This document shows positions 35,795-45,821 of a DNA stretch of 64,000 nucleotides, piece by piece. The DNA is taken from positions 1 to 64,000 of the forward strand of contig NZ_BJMV01000012.1 in the NCBI RefSeq assembly GCF_006539345.1, given 5' to 3'. The translations under genes and the position numbers were made by a program. The notes under the pieces were generated by a model. That model was not told the DNA's origin. It did not search any database and worked only from the letters and a program-made list of their open reading frames with translations. The stretch comes from Acetobacter peroxydans (GTDB taxonomy: Bacteria > Pseudomonadota > Alphaproteobacteria > Acetobacterales > Acetobacteraceae). How positions within the stretch are numbered: the first letter of the stretch is position 1; every line of letters begins with the position of its first letter.

Positions 35795-36252
35795 GCACCG
35801 GGCGGCGGGCTGTCCTTCTCCCCGCCCGCCTGCGCGGGAGGGGAGAACAACAGGCCGACGCCCCTGAAAAAATCCACATGCAGGGCGAAGGCTTCCTTCT
35901 GGAGCCAGCCCACGGTGGGAATTTCCTCGATGTCGCTTTCATGCAAGGGGCGGCGCAGGACGGGATTTGCCGGGTCTGGCTGCACGCTGACACAGCGCAT
36001 CAGCCGCTCCAGCAGACTGTCCATCCGCTCGGATTCCATGGCGGCAAACAGGCCGATGCCCGCCGCCGCCAGCCCCGCCAGCCCATCCTCCGGGGTAATA
36101 TCCGTCAGGTCGGCGCCGCACTGCAGGGCAGCCTGCAAACAGTGCCGGCCCCATCTGTCCGCCTCGAAGGCGGACATACGGGTAATGACAAAACGCTTGT
36201 TATGATCAGCGCCTTCCATCGGCACGCTCAGCGTGACTTCACGCACCGCCAT
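35791..36252 (-). CDS. Tail assembly chaperone (gpG-like)
   Basis: A 153-residue protein in the slot between tail tube and tape measure. It starts AVREVTLSVP and contains ITRMSAFEADRWGRHCLQAAL, as in tail assembly chaperones of contractile phages. The start overlaps the tube stop by ATGA. Codons 127-129 (GAT TTT TTC) contain a -1 slippery heptamer. The zero-frame tail after it is a low-complexity PPAQAGGEKDSPPPGA stretch. Confidence 0.72.
   Translation of the reverse strand: MAVREVTLSVPMEGADHNKRFVITRMSAFEADRWGRHCLQAALQCGADLTDITPEDGLAGLAAAGIGLFAAMESERMDSLLERLMRCVSVQPDPANPVLRRPLHESDIEEIPTVGWLQKEAFALHVDFFRGVGLLFSPPAQAGGEKDSPPPGA
35818..35872 (-). promoter_or_regulatory. Candidate -1 programmed ribosomal frameshift signal
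   Basis: The heptamer T TTT TTC lies at 35872-35866 in phase with the chaperone frame. A hairpin follows: CTCCCC at 35845-35840 pairs with GGGGAG at 35823-35818, extended inside by CCCGC with GCGGG around a four-base loop, one mismatch in total. The -1 frame has no stop from the heptamer to 35660. The 20-base spacer is longer than the usual 5-9. Confidence 0.6.
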
Positions 36253-36686
36253 CAGACACCTGCCGGCCAGACAGACTGCCACCGGATGGCAAAGCTACGC
36301 GGGTGCAGCACCCGCCCGGCAGACGGCGCAACAGCCATCGCACGCAGCACGCCGTTGACCATGGTATAGCGCCGCCCGGTGCCCGTGAGCGTCAGCTCAC
36401 CCCCCAGCCGGAACAGGGCGCGCGCCGTCTGCTGGGCCGCCATAATGGCCTCGAACACCAGAACGCTTTCGCTCCCGGCCGAAAAATGGATGACCTGATC
36501 AACCGGAGCAGGCGTCCAGCCCGTGTTGAGATAGCCATCCACCGACATTTCGGTTTCAGCGCAGTTCTGCTCCGCCGTATCCCATGCCTGATCAGCCGCA
36601 AAGTTCTGAAGCGTGATAGGCGCGTTGTACAGCCCCGCCACGGTAATGGTAAAAACGGCATTAGCCGCCGTAATATCGTACGCCAT
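36252..36686 (-). CDS. Tail tube protein
   Basis: A 144-residue protein directly after the sheath gene, the usual place for the tube protein. It begins AYDITAANAVFTITV and contains VDGYLNTGW and a FEAIMAAQQTARALFRLGGELTL region typical of phage tube proteins of the DUF3277-like group. The ATG at 36686 lies two bases from the sheath stop; the in-frame sequence before it is the antisense-like shadow of the sheath. Confidence 0.72.
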   Translation of the reverse strand: MAYDITAANAVFTITVAGLYNAPITLQNFAADQAWDTAEQNCAETEMSVDGYLNTGWTPAPVDQVIHFSAGSESVLVFEAIMAAQQTARALFRLGGELTLTGTGRRYTMVNGVLRAMAVAPSAGRVLHPRSFAIRWQSVWPAGV

Positions 36687-36688
36687 GC

Positions 36689-38080
36689 TTACTGCACCTC
36701 GACACTGCTGAGCTGAATGGCCTGCACGCTCTGCCCATCGGCGTACCACAGCCGCGCGGGCGGCGTTGTGCGGGCCACACGGTAGGAGGCCGCCGCCGTG
36801 GACACACCAGGCTGGAAATACCACCCCTGCGCGGCAACCGCGTCCGCAGCCGCCGCAACCCCCGCTGCATTGGCGATCTGCTGTTTCTGCGCGGTTGTCA
36901 GGCTGACACCGGGCTGGATGGCCCCAAAGGCCAGCGCGCTGCTGATCGTGTCCTGCACGGCGGCTTTTACGAGGGTATCGCCCTCGGTATTGTACGGAAT
37001 CTGCCCGGTATTGAGCAGGAGTGTCACCAGAGCCTCTGTCAGGCTGGCGTTAAGCCAGATCTGGTTGACAAAACTGTCCGCCCAGGCAAACCGGCCCGAC
37101 ACGCTGCCCGGTCGCATGAAAGAGAACAGGCTGCTGCCGCTGGCGTAACTGCCATAAAAATTATAGCCGTTTGCAATCAGGGTGGCGGCACTTGTGCCAT
37201 CCGTAACGGCAGGACTGACCAGCCCCGACGCATCCTGAATGAAGGCCAGCGTCTGCCGCCCCGCCCGCGTGCCGAAGGAGAGCGAGGCCATCCATCCCAG
37301 ACACAGCGCCGCGCTGACAGCCCCGCCATACACCGCCGACACGCCTTCGATCGCCTGCTGCGCCAGCCATACGCCGAAGGCAGTGGTGCTGTTCTGGGTC
37401 ACGGCCTGCGGGTCTGTATCCCACAGAACGGCCCATACGGTGCTGTTCTGTGTGCCAACCCACGTGGCCAGAGCCTTTTTTTCCTCCAGAGCGGGTTCAA
37501 AAGCCGGGGCAAAACCGTTCCAGACCCCGCTGGCCCGGCGCAGGGTGTCCATGCGCGTGGATGGGGCATCGAGGCTGGCAGCCTCCAGCGTTACGGTCGG
37601 GGCCTGTGTGTAGCCCGTGCCGCCGTCGGTTACGGTAATGCCCGTCACGACCCCGCCCGAGACCGTGGCCGTCGCCGTGGCCCCCGTGCCACCACCGCCC
37701 GAAAAGGTGACGCTCGGGGCGGTCTCGTAGCCGCTGCCGCCCTGCGCCACCGCAATGGCCGAGACAGCGCCGCCGGACACGCTGGCCGTGGCCTCGGCCC
37801 CCGAAGCGGCAGGCGCGTAACCGCCAAACATCAGGCTGGCGGGCGTCAGAACCGCCGTGTCATACCCGGCGAAGTAAACCTGCGCCATGGCGTATTCGCT
37901 CGAACCCGTGCCGAACGCCGTCCCGACATCCGCAGCGCTGCTGTAGCTCAGCACGGTGCCCGCGGGTACGATAGCGGTCTGCTGTGTCAGCACCAGCCCG
38001 GTCAGCCCGTTCAGTCCGCCACCCGCCACCAGTACGCCCGGCGTAACCTGCACAATTGAAGAAATGGGAATGCCTGCCAT
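36689..38080 (-). CDS. Tail sheath protein, DUF3383 family
   Basis: A 463-residue contractile sheath subunit. The N-terminus [14 protein letters not shown] and the [12 protein letters not shown] segment match DUF3383 proteins, and the C-terminus carries [18 protein letters not shown]. The ATG at 38080 has AGGAG seven bases upstream. Residues near 105-170 hold two copies of a glycine-rich motif ([17 protein letters not shown] and [14 protein letters not shown]), probably a surface-exposed insert. Confidence 0.85.
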   Translation of the reverse strand: MAGIPISSIVQVTPGVLVAGGGLNGLTGLVLTQQTAIVPAGTVLSYSSAADVGTAFGTGSSEYAMAQVYFAGYDTAVLTPASLMFGGYAPAASGAEATASVSGGAVSAIAVAQGGSGYETAPSVTFSGGGGTGATATATVSGGVVTGITVTDGGTGYTQAPTVTLEAASLDAPSTRMDTLRRASGVWNGFAPAFEPALEEKKALATWVGTQNSTVWAVLWDTDPQAVTQNSTTAFGVWLAQQAIEGVSAVYGGAVSAALCLGWMASLSFGTRAGRQTLAFIQDASGLVSPAVTDGTSAATLIANGYNFYGSYASGSSLFSFMRPGSVSGRFAWADSFVNQIWLNASLTEALVTLLLNTGQIPYNTEGDTLVKAAVQDTISSALAFGAIQPGVSLTTAQKQQIANAAGVAAAADAVAAQGWYFQPGVSTAAASYRVARTTPPARLWYADGQSVQAIQLSSVEVQ

Positions 38081-38084
38081 GGTT

Positions 38085-38678
38085 TTACTCCTGTGGCGGG
38101 TAAGCTGCATCGGTCCCGATCGTCAGAACCGGCAGAGTTGTTGCAAAATCCTGCGGAATACTCAGGATAAATGTGACCTGCGCCAGAAGCGTTATCTCCC
38201 AGCAGTCTTCGTACTGATGTTCGGCGGTCGCAAAGCCGCTCTGGTGCGCGCCCTGCACGTCCAGCGGGGACAGGGCCAGCCCCTGCGCGGAGAGGAAGTC
38301 CGCCGCCTGCATGTCCCGCCACAGGGCAATGACACGCTGCGCCATATCCCCCGCCCCTGGCCCGAACAGACGCACCAGCACGCTCAGTTGCGTGGGCATG
38401 GTCAGGTCGCGCGTGGTGGCGGTGTAGCGCCACCCCCCGCTGGACAGGCGCTCGCGCCCGGCCAGTGTGAGCGTTGCAAAGGGAGGCAGAGGAGGCGCCA
38501 CCCGGTTGGACTGCCCGGCCACAACCCCCACCCCGGCGGGCAGCACCGCCAGCAGCCAGGCGCGCAGGGCCGCACACACCGCGCTTTCGGACGGGCTTTC
38601 CACCACGCCACCCCCTGTGGGTGCGGACACTGTTACAGACTGGCCGGAAGCTGCCGTGTCACCACCACCTTCACCCAT
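38085..38678 (-). CDS. Phage neck terminator-like protein
   Basis: A 197-residue protein before the sheath gene. The arrangement [15 protein letters not shown]...[17 protein letters not shown] and the later [17 protein letters not shown] follow the pattern of neck terminator proteins (LIC_12616-like) in myophages. It overlaps the preceding gene by 46 bases. It likely caps the tail or joins it to the head. Confidence 0.7.
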   Translation of the reverse strand: MGEGGGDTAASGQSVTVSAPTGGGVVESPSESAVCAALRAWLLAVLPAGVGVVAGQSNRVAPPLPPFATLTLAGRERLSSGGWRYTATTRDLTMPTQLSVLVRLFGPGAGDMAQRVIALWRDMQAADFLSAQGLALSPLDVQGAHQSGFATAEHQYEDCWEITLLAQVTFILSIPQDFATTLPVLTIGTDAAYPPQE

Positions 38679-39034
38679 TCGCTCTCTCCCGAGGCATCGG
38701 CCCCCCAGTCTTCCACCGAGCGGGTCACGAGCCAGTCAGACCCGGAAAATTCCAGAATATCGCCGCCTGTCTGCGAGGAACGGCTGAGGGCGCGCACGGC
38801 GGCATTGACGTACACCACCCGCAGGTCAGCCTGCTGGTCGAGCCCTTCCACCAGTTGCAGGTCTTGCGGGCCGGGCGGCTGCACCATGATCTGCACCGGC
38901 ATGGCGGTATAAAGCGGCGTCACGCTGCCATCGGCATTGACCGTGCTGCCGGTGCTGACATGCAGAACCGCAGCCTGCGGCGGGCTGGCCTGCGCACAGA
39001 GCGGGCCGGCCAGCAGGAAAAGGTTCAGCCCCAT
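38633..39034 (-). CDS. Phage head-tail joining hypothetical protein
   Basis: A 133-residue protein in the connector region between the DUF4054 and neck genes. It contains [21 protein letters not shown] and [19 protein letters not shown], a beta-rich pattern seen in head completion or connector proteins of DUF3383-type phages. The ATG at 39034 overlaps the end of the DUF4054 gene by ten bases. Confidence 0.6.
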   Translation of the reverse strand: MGLNLFLLAGPLCAQASPPQAAVLHVSTGSTVNADGSVTPLYTAMPVQIMVQPPGPQDLQLVEGLDQQADLRVVYVNAAVRALSRSSQTGGDILEFSGSDWLVTRSVEDWGADASGESEWVKVVVTRQLPASL

Positions 39035-39471
39035 GGCGGTCTCCTTCGGCGCATATCCGGCACATAACGCGCCTGACGCAGCCCCCGCGTAGCCGCCCAG
39101 AAGGCCGCGCCATAGGAGGTCTGGGCAAACCACGCCGCCCGCTCGTCCAGTGTGGCGTAAGCGGTGCTGACCGTAACGCTCCCCTGCGTGGCCGAGGCCA
39201 CACGCCCGACCAGCCCCGCCTGTCCACCCTGCCCCTGCGGCAGCTCCAGTGTTGCGATATGCGCCACCAGCAGCCCCAGCAGCACGGCCCGGCGCGCCAG
39301 ATCGCGCACAGGGCCTGCGGGCGTATTAGCCAGATACAGGGTTGCCTGATCAAAACAGGCCTGAGCCTGATCCTGCGTCACGGCCTGCGCCAGCACGGGG
39401 TAGCGCACGGCCCAGGTGGCATAATCAAACGCCACCACGGCCGCCGCGCCCTCCGGCGTGGCCGCCGCCAT
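39025..39471 (-). CDS. DUF4054 family head-tail connector protein
   Basis: A 148-residue protein matching DUF4054: [35 protein letters not shown], then a helix ending [13 protein letters not shown], and [26 protein letters not shown] at the end. This family fills the gp6-like adaptor position. Its start overlaps the stop of the preceding gene by one base. Confidence 0.85.
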   Translation of the reverse strand: MAAATPEGAAAVVAFDYATWAVRYPVLAQAVTQDQAQACFDQATLYLANTPAGPVRDLARRAVLLGLLVAHIATLELPQGQGGQAGLVGRVASATQGSVTVSTAYATLDERAAWFAQTSYGAAFWAATRGLRQARYVPDMRRRRPPWG

Positions 39472-39911
39472 CAGCCGGGGTCCGCGTGGGCGGGGGTAAC
39501 CCCCGGCAGGGCGTTAGGGTCCAGCCCTTCCAGTCCCGTGCGCTCGCTGGCGCACTCCGCCAGCCGCGCTTCTGCATCCGCCGCGCGGGCCTGCGCGAAA
39601 ATCAGCCCGTTCTTCAGCGGCAGATAGCCGGGATTCTGCGCCACCCATGCCTCCCAGAAGGCCGCATCCACCTGCGTGCACCCCGCAAGACCCAGCAGGC
39701 GGTTATCACGGGCATGAAAGCGGGCATCGCGCCGCGCCCCGGCCAGGCGCACACTGGCGCGCGGCACCGGCGGCGCCATGACAGGCGAGGCAGAACCCGC
39801 ACGGGCGCGCAGGTCTTCGGGGTCATACAGGTCCAGCACCAGCCCCGAGGGCAGGCGGCAGACAACCGTAAGCGTTTCCGCCCCCCGGGCGGATGAAACA
39901 GCATGAGCCAT
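39471..39911 (-). CDS. Prophage structural-region hypothetical protein
   Basis: A 146-residue protein between the capsid and DUF4054 genes. It contains [17 protein letters not shown], and [25 protein letters not shown] in the middle, which is typical of small phage proteins of unknown role in this position. It ends with low-complexity Ala/Glu-rich residues. The conserved synteny suggests a head-associated or connector function. Confidence 0.6.
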   Translation of the reverse strand: MAHAVSSARGAETLTVVCRLPSGLVLDLYDPEDLRARAGSASPVMAPPVPRASVRLAGARRDARFHARDNRLLGLAGCTQVDAAFWEAWVAQNPGYLPLKNGLIFAQARAADAEARLAECASERTGLEGLDPNALPGVTPAHADPG

Positions 39912-39971
39912 CAGGAATACAGTCCGTTCTGTTAAAAGGATTTCGCAGGCATACCGGCCAGACGGAGCGGC

Positions 39972-41033
39972 TCAGATCCCGGCCATGGTCACGCAGGCAT
40001 GGGGGTAAAACCAGATGGTGCCCCACGTGCCCTGCGATTTCTTCTGGCGGAAATTGGAAGAATACTGTTCGACCACATGGGCGCGCAGTTTTTCCGTAAA
40101 GGCCGTGGTGACGCTGCGCTGGCCTTCGATCTCCGTTGCAAAAAGCTGCATGAGCGTGGTGGCCGCCTGCCCGCCCGCCAGAGCCGTGCCTGCTTCGGGC
40201 AGGGTTTCCACCACCAGGTTGGGCAGGTTCTTTTTCAGCAGGTCCGCCAGCGAAACCTGATACTGGTTGGTATAGAGCAGGCACTGCTGCCGCTCGGTGG
40301 GGATAACCAGCGTCATCGGGCTTTCCAGCGTCAGGTTGCCGCCAAGCTGGGTGCTGAGCACGCCAAAAGCCTTGAGAATATCGGCATAGACCTGAACCGG
40401 GTCGGCAATATCCGCCCAGGTATTGCCCTGCGCGGCACTGCCAGAAGGCGCAACCTTGGCCACAGGAGCAATAGCGGCGGGCAGGGAAGGATCATTCAGC
40501 GCGCCGAACAGCTCCATACCAGCAAGGCCAAACAGGTTGATGGCGTTGGCGTTCTTGTTCAGAACCGAGATACTGGCAAGATTTTTCTGGTTTACCCAGT
40601 CAATCCGCGCCGCGCCCATGCGCTCCACCTCGCGCTCGCCCCAGCGTGTCCATGTCTGGAAATGAAAGGACTGACGCGGCACCCAGTTGGCATTGCCATC
40701 CGCCGTACCGCTGGCGCTGTAGTCATCATAGGCCGAGGCATAGCCAGACAGTTCCACCACCGGGAACTGCGCCGTGTCCGTTGTCCAGTCGCCCTTTTTC
40801 GCGCTGCCGTAAATGGCCTCGGAACGGGTGGGCGTCACCAGCGCGCGGATGATCACCGGGTCGGTATAGGTCGTGAACAGCGCGGGCACCGCGCTGTTGG
40901 GCGCGGTGGTGGGCGTATAGGCCGGCAGGTCCGCATCCATGGCCATTTCAGAAAAATAGCCCCGCACACCGGCAAGATGAATACCCCAGTCCCGTGCGAG
41001 GGTCTGGGCATCGTTTCTGAAAATATCGCGCAT
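39972..41033 (-). CDS. Major capsid protein, DUF2184 family
   Basis: A 353-residue capsid subunit of the DUF2184 type. It begins MRDIFRNDAQTLARDWGIHLAGVRGYFSE and contains FHFQTWTRWGEREVERMGAA in the first half. The ATG at 41033 is right; the longer frame to 41336 is a shadow of the cement protein gene. Codons 131-141 are matched by the oldest CRISPR spacer at the end of this window, with only wobble-position differences. Confidence 0.82.
   Translation of the reverse strand: MRDIFRNDAQTLARDWGIHLAGVRGYFSEMAMDADLPAYTPTTAPNSAVPALFTTYTDPVIIRALVTPTRSEAIYGSAKKGDWTTDTAQFPVVELSGYASAYDDYSASGTADGNANWVPRQSFHFQTWTRWGEREVERMGAARIDWVNQKNLASISVLNKNANAINLFGLAGMELFGALNDPSLPAAIAPVAKVAPSGSAAQGNTWADIADPVQVYADILKAFGVLSTQLGGNLTLESPMTLVIPTERQQCLLYTNQYQVSLADLLKKNLPNLVVETLPEAGTALAGGQAATTLMQLFATEIEGQRSVTTAFTEKLRAHVVEQYSSNFRQKKSQGTWGTIWFYPHACVTMAGI
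40612..40643 (-). other. Protospacer matched by CRISPR spacer 1
   Basis: These 32 bases match the spacer at 63732-63763 at 30 positions. The mismatches are at plus-strand offsets 3 and 9, which are crRNA positions 30 and 24 and codon third positions in the capsid gene. The flank on the PAM side reads CGC on the minus strand (40646-40644). Confidence 0.9.
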
Positions 41034-41038
41034 TGCGG

Positions 41039-41542
41039 TCAGTTTCCTGAATTTGTGGCCGCGAGCGGGCCAGACAGAATAATGGGCGAGCCCGCAGCCC
41101 CGCCGCGCGCCACCACCCAGCCTGTTTCCACCGTGCCGGTGGGGGCGGCCCCGGCAGCGCCGGTGCTGATAGCCCCTGTGGCCAGTGCGGCATAAACCGC
41201 CTGCCCGCTGGTGGCCTGCGTGGTGGAAAGGGCGAACACATCGCCCCCTTCGGCCAGAGCCAGCATGAACCCTTCGGGCACAGTCATGCTGGCTTCCTGC
41301 AGATACTGTGTCAGCATGCCCTGCTGGGTGCGGCACACAAAGCCGCCGGGCGTGCCCGTGCCGGTGTTGAGCACGCTCACCCCATCGGCCTGCACCCAGC
41401 CAAAGGCCGCAACCGTGACCCCGCCTACCCCTGCGCGAAAGCCGTCAGGCCCCGCGACTTTGAACCGACGGGGATTGTCCGTGGCCCACGCACCGGGAAA
41501 ACCGGCGGGCCAGCCGTAATTAACGGAATTCGGAAAAGACAT
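41039..41542 (-). CDS. Capsid cement protein (gp24-like)
   Basis: A 167-residue head-decoration protein. It begins SFPNSVNYGWPAGFPGAWA and contains the glycine-rich GPDGFRAGVGGVTVAAFGW, as in structural cement proteins of DUF2184-type phages. It lies directly before the capsid gene with only five bases between them. It should stabilise the shell. Confidence 0.75.
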   Translation of the reverse strand: MSFPNSVNYGWPAGFPGAWATDNPRRFKVAGPDGFRAGVGGVTVAAFGWVQADGVSVLNTGTGTPGGFVCRTQQGMLTQYLQEASMTVPEGFMLALAEGGDVFALSTTQATSGQAVYAALATGAISTGAAGAAPTGTVETGWVVARGGAAGSPIILSGPLAATNSGN

Positions 41543-41554
41543 GTCCTGCTCTCC

Positions 41555-42913
41555 TTAAAACTTGCGCGGTGCGCGCAGGCCGTACCGGGCGGAGAAATCC
41601 CCGCTCCCCGCGCCGTCCTGCGCCCCTGTTGATGAACCCGCAAAACCGCCCGTGCCCGCGCGCGCCGCCACCAGCGCGCGCAGTCCGGCCATGTTCACGC
41701 CGTCGGTCTGCACGCCACATTCCCGCAGGGCGTAGCGCAGGATGTCTTCGGCACTGTCCATGCCCAGCACGTCGCCCACCAGCGGGCGCACCATGACCAG
41801 CGCGGCACTGACATCGCGCTGGCGCTGACGCTCAGCCACAAGGGCGGCATCCACCGCCCTGCGCACGGTGCTGTCCTGCGCCATGCCCTGTGCCGAGGCC
41901 TGCATGGCCCCCTCCGCGCCGGTATCGGTGCAGGAACGGTCGGCGGTGGCTGCGCCTTCCGGCCCGGCCAGATACGGGGCAAGCCAAGCAGCCAGCGCCT
42001 GCGGCCCCGCCGTCATGTCCAGCACGCCGGATGCCAGGGCAGCGCCCATCTGCGCAAAAAGCTCGGCGGCGCTGCACACTCCGGCCTCCGGCTCGACGCC
42101 CGCTTTGCCCGAAGCCTGCGCCCCAGCACCCGCTGATACGCCAGCAGCGGACAGGCCCGACGCCTGCGCGCCCGTGGCAGAAGCACCCGCAGCAGCCCCC
42201 GGCAAGCCAGCCCCGGCCTGCCCGGAGCGTTCACCCACAGGCCCGCTCCGCGCCGGGTCGGTCTGCCCGGCGTCGCTCCGGTCGATACCCGCCCCCGGAC
42301 GGGACGGCCCGCGCGATGGAGAAAATGCCATTCCATGTTCCTTTGGTTGTGCGTCCGCCACCAGCACGTCCGGCCCGGCGCGCCCCGCGCGCACAAGAGC
42401 GACGTGGTTGCCGCGGATCTGTGTCATGCGCCCATCGTACGGCTGGCCCTGCCAGACCCCCGGTTCCATCACCGGCACGTAGCGATAGGCACACGAAAGT
42501 TCACGCTGTTCTCCCGAGCGCACGCCTTCGATGGCCTGCGCGTTCCAGAGCACCAGCGCATTGGTCAGATACGGGTCGGTAAACCGCGCATCCGTGCCGG
42601 TTGCCCCCACCACCAGATCGGGCCGGGGGGTCTGGGCCGTGACATGCACATGCTCGGCCAGAACCGGAATACTGTTGAAACTGTCAGCCGCCTTTTCAAG
42701 CTCTTCGGGTGCGCGCAACAGGCGGTAGGCCTGATCAGGCACCAGCCCCAGTGCCTCCGCCCCCGGAATTTCACGCCCGAAATAACGGTTGACCGCCGCC
42801 TTGCTAATGGGTGTCACGGCCACGCGCAGGCGGCCATCCTCGTCCATCAACCGGACAGACCCTGCCCGGTCATAGGCCAGACACAGGGCAGGGTTCATGT
42901 GTTGTCCTGTCAT
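41555..42913 (-). CDS. DUF2213 family prohead protease/scaffold protein
   Basis: A 452-residue protein. The N-terminal 200 residues match DUF2213: [33 protein letters not shown] and [13 protein letters not shown], then [13 protein letters not shown]. This family supplies the capsid maturation protease. The rest is low-complexity Ala/Gly-rich sequence and a helical C-terminus, probably the scaffold. The start overlaps the portal stop by ATGA. Confidence 0.82.
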   Translation of the reverse strand: MTGQHMNPALCLAYDRAGSVRLMDEDGRLRVAVTPISKAAVNRYFGREIPGAEALGLVPDQAYRLLRAPEELEKAADSFNSIPVLAEHVHVTAQTPRPDLVVGATGTDARFTDPYLTNALVLWNAQAIEGVRSGEQRELSCAYRYVPVMEPGVWQGQPYDGRMTQIRGNHVALVRAGRAGPDVLVADAQPKEHGMAFSPSRGPSRPGAGIDRSDAGQTDPARSGPVGERSGQAGAGLPGAAAGASATGAQASGLSAAGVSAGAGAQASGKAGVEPEAGVCSAAELFAQMGAALASGVLDMTAGPQALAAWLAPYLAGPEGAATADRSCTDTGAEGAMQASAQGMAQDSTVRRAVDAALVAERQRQRDVSAALVMVRPLVGDVLGMDSAEDILRYALRECGVQTDGVNMAGLRALVAARAGTGGFAGSSTGAQDGAGSGDFSARYGLRAPRKF

Positions 42914-44553
42914 GACGATGCCTTTTGCACAGCGGGAGCCGCCGGACCGGGCGCGGCAGGGCGCAGGCCCAGCGTGCGGTACAGACTGGTGCCGTCCGCC
43001 GCCTCACGCGCGCGCGCTTCCGCCGGGGTAATCTTGCCGGAACGGATGTTGATTTCGTCCATATCGGCTTTCTGCCGTTCCACGGCGGCACTTTCCTGTT
43101 CGGACATCTGCCACAGCGGCACGAACTCGAACTCCAGCGCGGGATCGATCCACCCCCACAGATCAAGCTGCACCACCCGCAGGAGCGCGCGCAGAACCGG
43201 GGCCATATGCGCCTGCTGAAAAGCCGCTATCTCATCGTAAAAAACCCGGATTTCCCCTTCCGATGAGGCATTGAGCCCCTGAGGCTGCAACCCGAACAGC
43301 TTGACCAGCGGAATACCCGGCACCGCCGCCATGAATTCCTGCGCCTGCGCCTGAAGGTCTGACAATCCGGTCAGAGACGCCGTGCTGATGGAGAAATCCT
43401 CCGTCTCGCGGTCGAGCACAAACGTGCCGTTGCTGCTCTGCCAGGCGCTCATGGCGGCAAGACGCGCGCTAACACCTTCGGCATCAATTTCCGGCGCGCC
43501 GCCAGGGTCTGCCATGCCGCCCGCCATGTCGGTGCGCAGAACACGGGTAGCGTAATTGCCGATCATGTCCGACACGGCCTGCCGTGTGCGCAGGAAATTC
43601 TGCACCGAGGCTTCAAGCATCTGCGGCAGGGCCAGCCCGCCAAAGTTATAGGCGGGCTTGAGCAGGTCGGGCACTTCGTAAGGCACCATGCTCAGCAGCC
43701 GGGTCGCGTGCACCTGCGTGCCCTGCACCCACCAGCCTGTGGGCCGGTAATAATCAGCCGCCAGCGGATTGAGCGCATTGTACTCGGCTGGTGTTGTCCA
43801 GACCGGGTCGATCAGGCTCAGCCGTTCAAGCTGGCCGCGCCCCACGCCGTGGCTGGTCAGCCGCAGCGGCAGGGCCTCGCTTCCCGCCGTAGCTTTCAGC
43901 CCGATCCAGACATGCCCCATGCCGTAGCCCAGCGCCTGCGCCACCAGACGGCGCATGAGGTCGCGCACTTCCAGCCGGGCAAAGGCCTGCTCCACCGCGC
44001 GCAGGCGCACGGCAGCGTCACGCGGGTAAGCCTGCGGGGGAACGGCCTGCGTATCCTGCGGCAACCCGCCTTGCGTATCTGCCTGCATGTTTTCGGGCGT
44101 AGTGCCCGGCAGGCCTTCTCCCTGCGGCCCGACGATGCGCAGACGTATCCACTCCCGCGTGGCTTCACGCGCGATGATTTCAACCGGCTTGCGGAACTCC
44201 GCACGCAGCATCATGGCCGCGAGCGTTGGGTATCCCCTGAATGTCAGACCTTCGGCCAGAAGGCCGTTACCCCACGCGAGCCCGCCACCGGCATGATCCC
44301 ATACGGCGGAGGCCATACTGTCCTGCGCCAGAACCGCCCCCGCGCCCCGGACACTGGACGGCGGCTGATACGGCGCAAACAGCGCCGCCGCCGCATCCAT
44401 GCCCGGCGCACCCGCCACCGCACGCCACCGCTCCTGACGCGCCTTTCCCGGGGCATGGTCACGCGCCTGTGCGGCAACGGCCTGATCCTGCGGCTCCGGC
44501 GGGGGTGCAGATCTGCGCCACGCCGTGATGCGACGCCAAAAACCCTTTGTCAT
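42910..44553 (-). CDS. Phage portal protein (DUF1073-type)
   Basis: A 547-residue portal protein. The middle contains [22 protein letters not shown], the pattern of a conserved portal segment, followed by a loop and [26 protein letters not shown]. The C-terminal part has [35 protein letters not shown]. Databases sometimes label such proteins as anti-CBASS Acb1 family because of a shared domain; I see only portal features here. It forms the dodecameric DNA channel. Confidence 0.85.
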   Translation of the reverse strand: MTKGFWRRITAWRRSAPPPEPQDQAVAAQARDHAPGKARQERWRAVAGAPGMDAAAALFAPYQPPSSVRGAGAVLAQDSMASAVWDHAGGGLAWGNGLLAEGLTFRGYPTLAAMMLRAEFRKPVEIIAREATREWIRLRIVGPQGEGLPGTTPENMQADTQGGLPQDTQAVPPQAYPRDAAVRLRAVEQAFARLEVRDLMRRLVAQALGYGMGHVWIGLKATAGSEALPLRLTSHGVGRGQLERLSLIDPVWTTPAEYNALNPLAADYYRPTGWWVQGTQVHATRLLSMVPYEVPDLLKPAYNFGGLALPQMLEASVQNFLRTRQAVSDMIGNYATRVLRTDMAGGMADPGGAPEIDAEGVSARLAAMSAWQSSNGTFVLDRETEDFSISTASLTGLSDLQAQAQEFMAAVPGIPLVKLFGLQPQGLNASSEGEIRVFYDEIAAFQQAHMAPVLRALLRVVQLDLWGWIDPALEFEFVPLWQMSEQESAAVERQKADMDEINIRSGKITPAEARAREAADGTSLYRTLGLRPAAPGPAAPAVQKASS

Positions 44554-44555
44554 GC

Positions 44556-45821
44556 TCAGTCCATTTTCATGATCTGGCGCACCGTTCCTGCCGTAAAGCG
44601 AGGCAGGGTGCGCCGGTTATGAATAAGCCCGTCCAACGCGTAGCGCAGGGCATCCATCCAGTGATTATTGGTGTCCTCCACAACAGGCAGGACATCTTCC
44701 GTGGCCGGATCGACCCGGTAGGCATAACTGTGGAACTCGGCCACAACGCGCGTGCAGCGCGGGTGAACCACAATGCGGCGGAAGGCCCGCAGGCGGGCAA
44801 TGCCGTCCTCCACACTGCCAGGCCATTTCCGGGCCGCCGTTATTCTGAAACCGTGCCTGCGCGCCAGAAAACTGATTGTCTCGGGCCGCGCGCCATCCGC
44901 CCGCCAGGGCCACTGGCGCGCGCCCGGCACCGTGTCCAGCACCGCGGGAATAGCATCAAGCTCTATACCCACGCCCCCGGCCTCGTAATCGACATACAGC
45001 ACATCCTGCGCCACCCAGCAGCGCAGGGCCGCCAGAGGGTCTTTTGAAAAACCCCAGTCAACACCGTAATAGGGGCGAATATCGTCCGGCGTGGAAAACG
45101 CCCGCACCTCCACCATGCCGGAAAAGACCAGTGCATCGGAGCGGGTGCGGTAAGCCCCTTCCCACACATGGGCGTAGTCATCCGGGCGGGCGGCGGCATC
45201 CGCCTCACGCTCACGCGGCAGAGCACCTTCAGCAAACCACGGATTATCGGCCCAGTTGGCCCGCACGGCCACAAGATCAGGCCGCTCGCTTCCCGCCCCC
45301 CGGAAGAACTGATCCACTGGGTCATGTTCAAAAACCGGGTTCCAGCTTGCCCATATTTCCGAATCCTTTTTGCGCAGGGTAGGACGCAGCAGGCGCCAGC
45401 TCTGGGCGGAGAGGTTCTGGGCCTCTTCCACCCATGCTCGATCGAACCCTTCAAGCGATTTGATGCTGTCAGCCGTATGGCTGTGCATTCCCTGAAAAAT
45501 GATGAGACCATCACCCGGTGTCCGAATGGCGCGGTCCTGCACATCGAACCACGGTTCCAGCCCGTAGCGGGTAATCTTGTCCAGAATCAGCCTCCGTGAT
45601 GACTGCTCCATGGATTTCTGTACCTCGCGGATACACACGCTCCGGTGCCCCGGCAGGCGCAGGTGCTCCTCCACCACGCATTCGCCAAAGAAATGCGACT
45701 TGCCGGAACCACGGCCGCCATAGGCCCCCTTGTAGCGGCACGGCCCCAGCAGCGGGGCAAAGACCCGTGCGGTCGGCATATCCAGCGCGCGCAAAGCGCG
45801 TTGCAGCCGCCGGTCTTTCAT
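44556..45821 (-). CDS. Terminase large subunit
   Basis: A 421-residue packaging motor. The Walker A motif GGRGSGKS is at about residues 35-42. A Walker B-like FDRAWVEEAQNLS follows, and the nuclease aspartate is in YYGVDWGFSKDPLAALR. The C-terminal DALRYALDGLI resembles other PBSX-type terminases. Its start overlaps the small subunit stop by ATGA. Confidence 0.93.
   Translation of the reverse strand: MKDRRLQRALRALDMPTARVFAPLLGPCRYKGAYGGRGSGKSHFFGECVVEEHLRLPGHRSVCIREVQKSMEQSSRRLILDKITRYGLEPWFDVQDRAIRTPGDGLIIFQGMHSHTADSIKSLEGFDRAWVEEAQNLSAQSWRLLRPTLRKKDSEIWASWNPVFEHDPVDQFFRGAGSERPDLVAVRANWADNPWFAEGALPREREADAAARPDDYAHVWEGAYRTRSDALVFSGMVEVRAFSTPDDIRPYYGVDWGFSKDPLAALRCWVAQDVLYVDYEAGGVGIELDAIPAVLDTVPGARQWPWRADGARPETISFLARRHGFRITAARKWPGSVEDGIARLRAFRRIVVHPRCTRVVAEFHSYAYRVDPATEDVLPVVEDTNNHWMDALRYALDGLIHNRRTLPRFTAGTVRQIMKMD

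Noticed and set aside
39999-41195. Plus-strand frame of 398 codons opposite the capsid gene
   Set aside because: Antisense shadow of the capsid gene; rich in Arg and His, no start signal.
42910-44553. Possible Acb1-type anti-CBASS nuclease in the portal protein
   Set aside because: The database name comes from a shared domain label. The visible motifs are those of a portal, and I see no paired HxT motifs.
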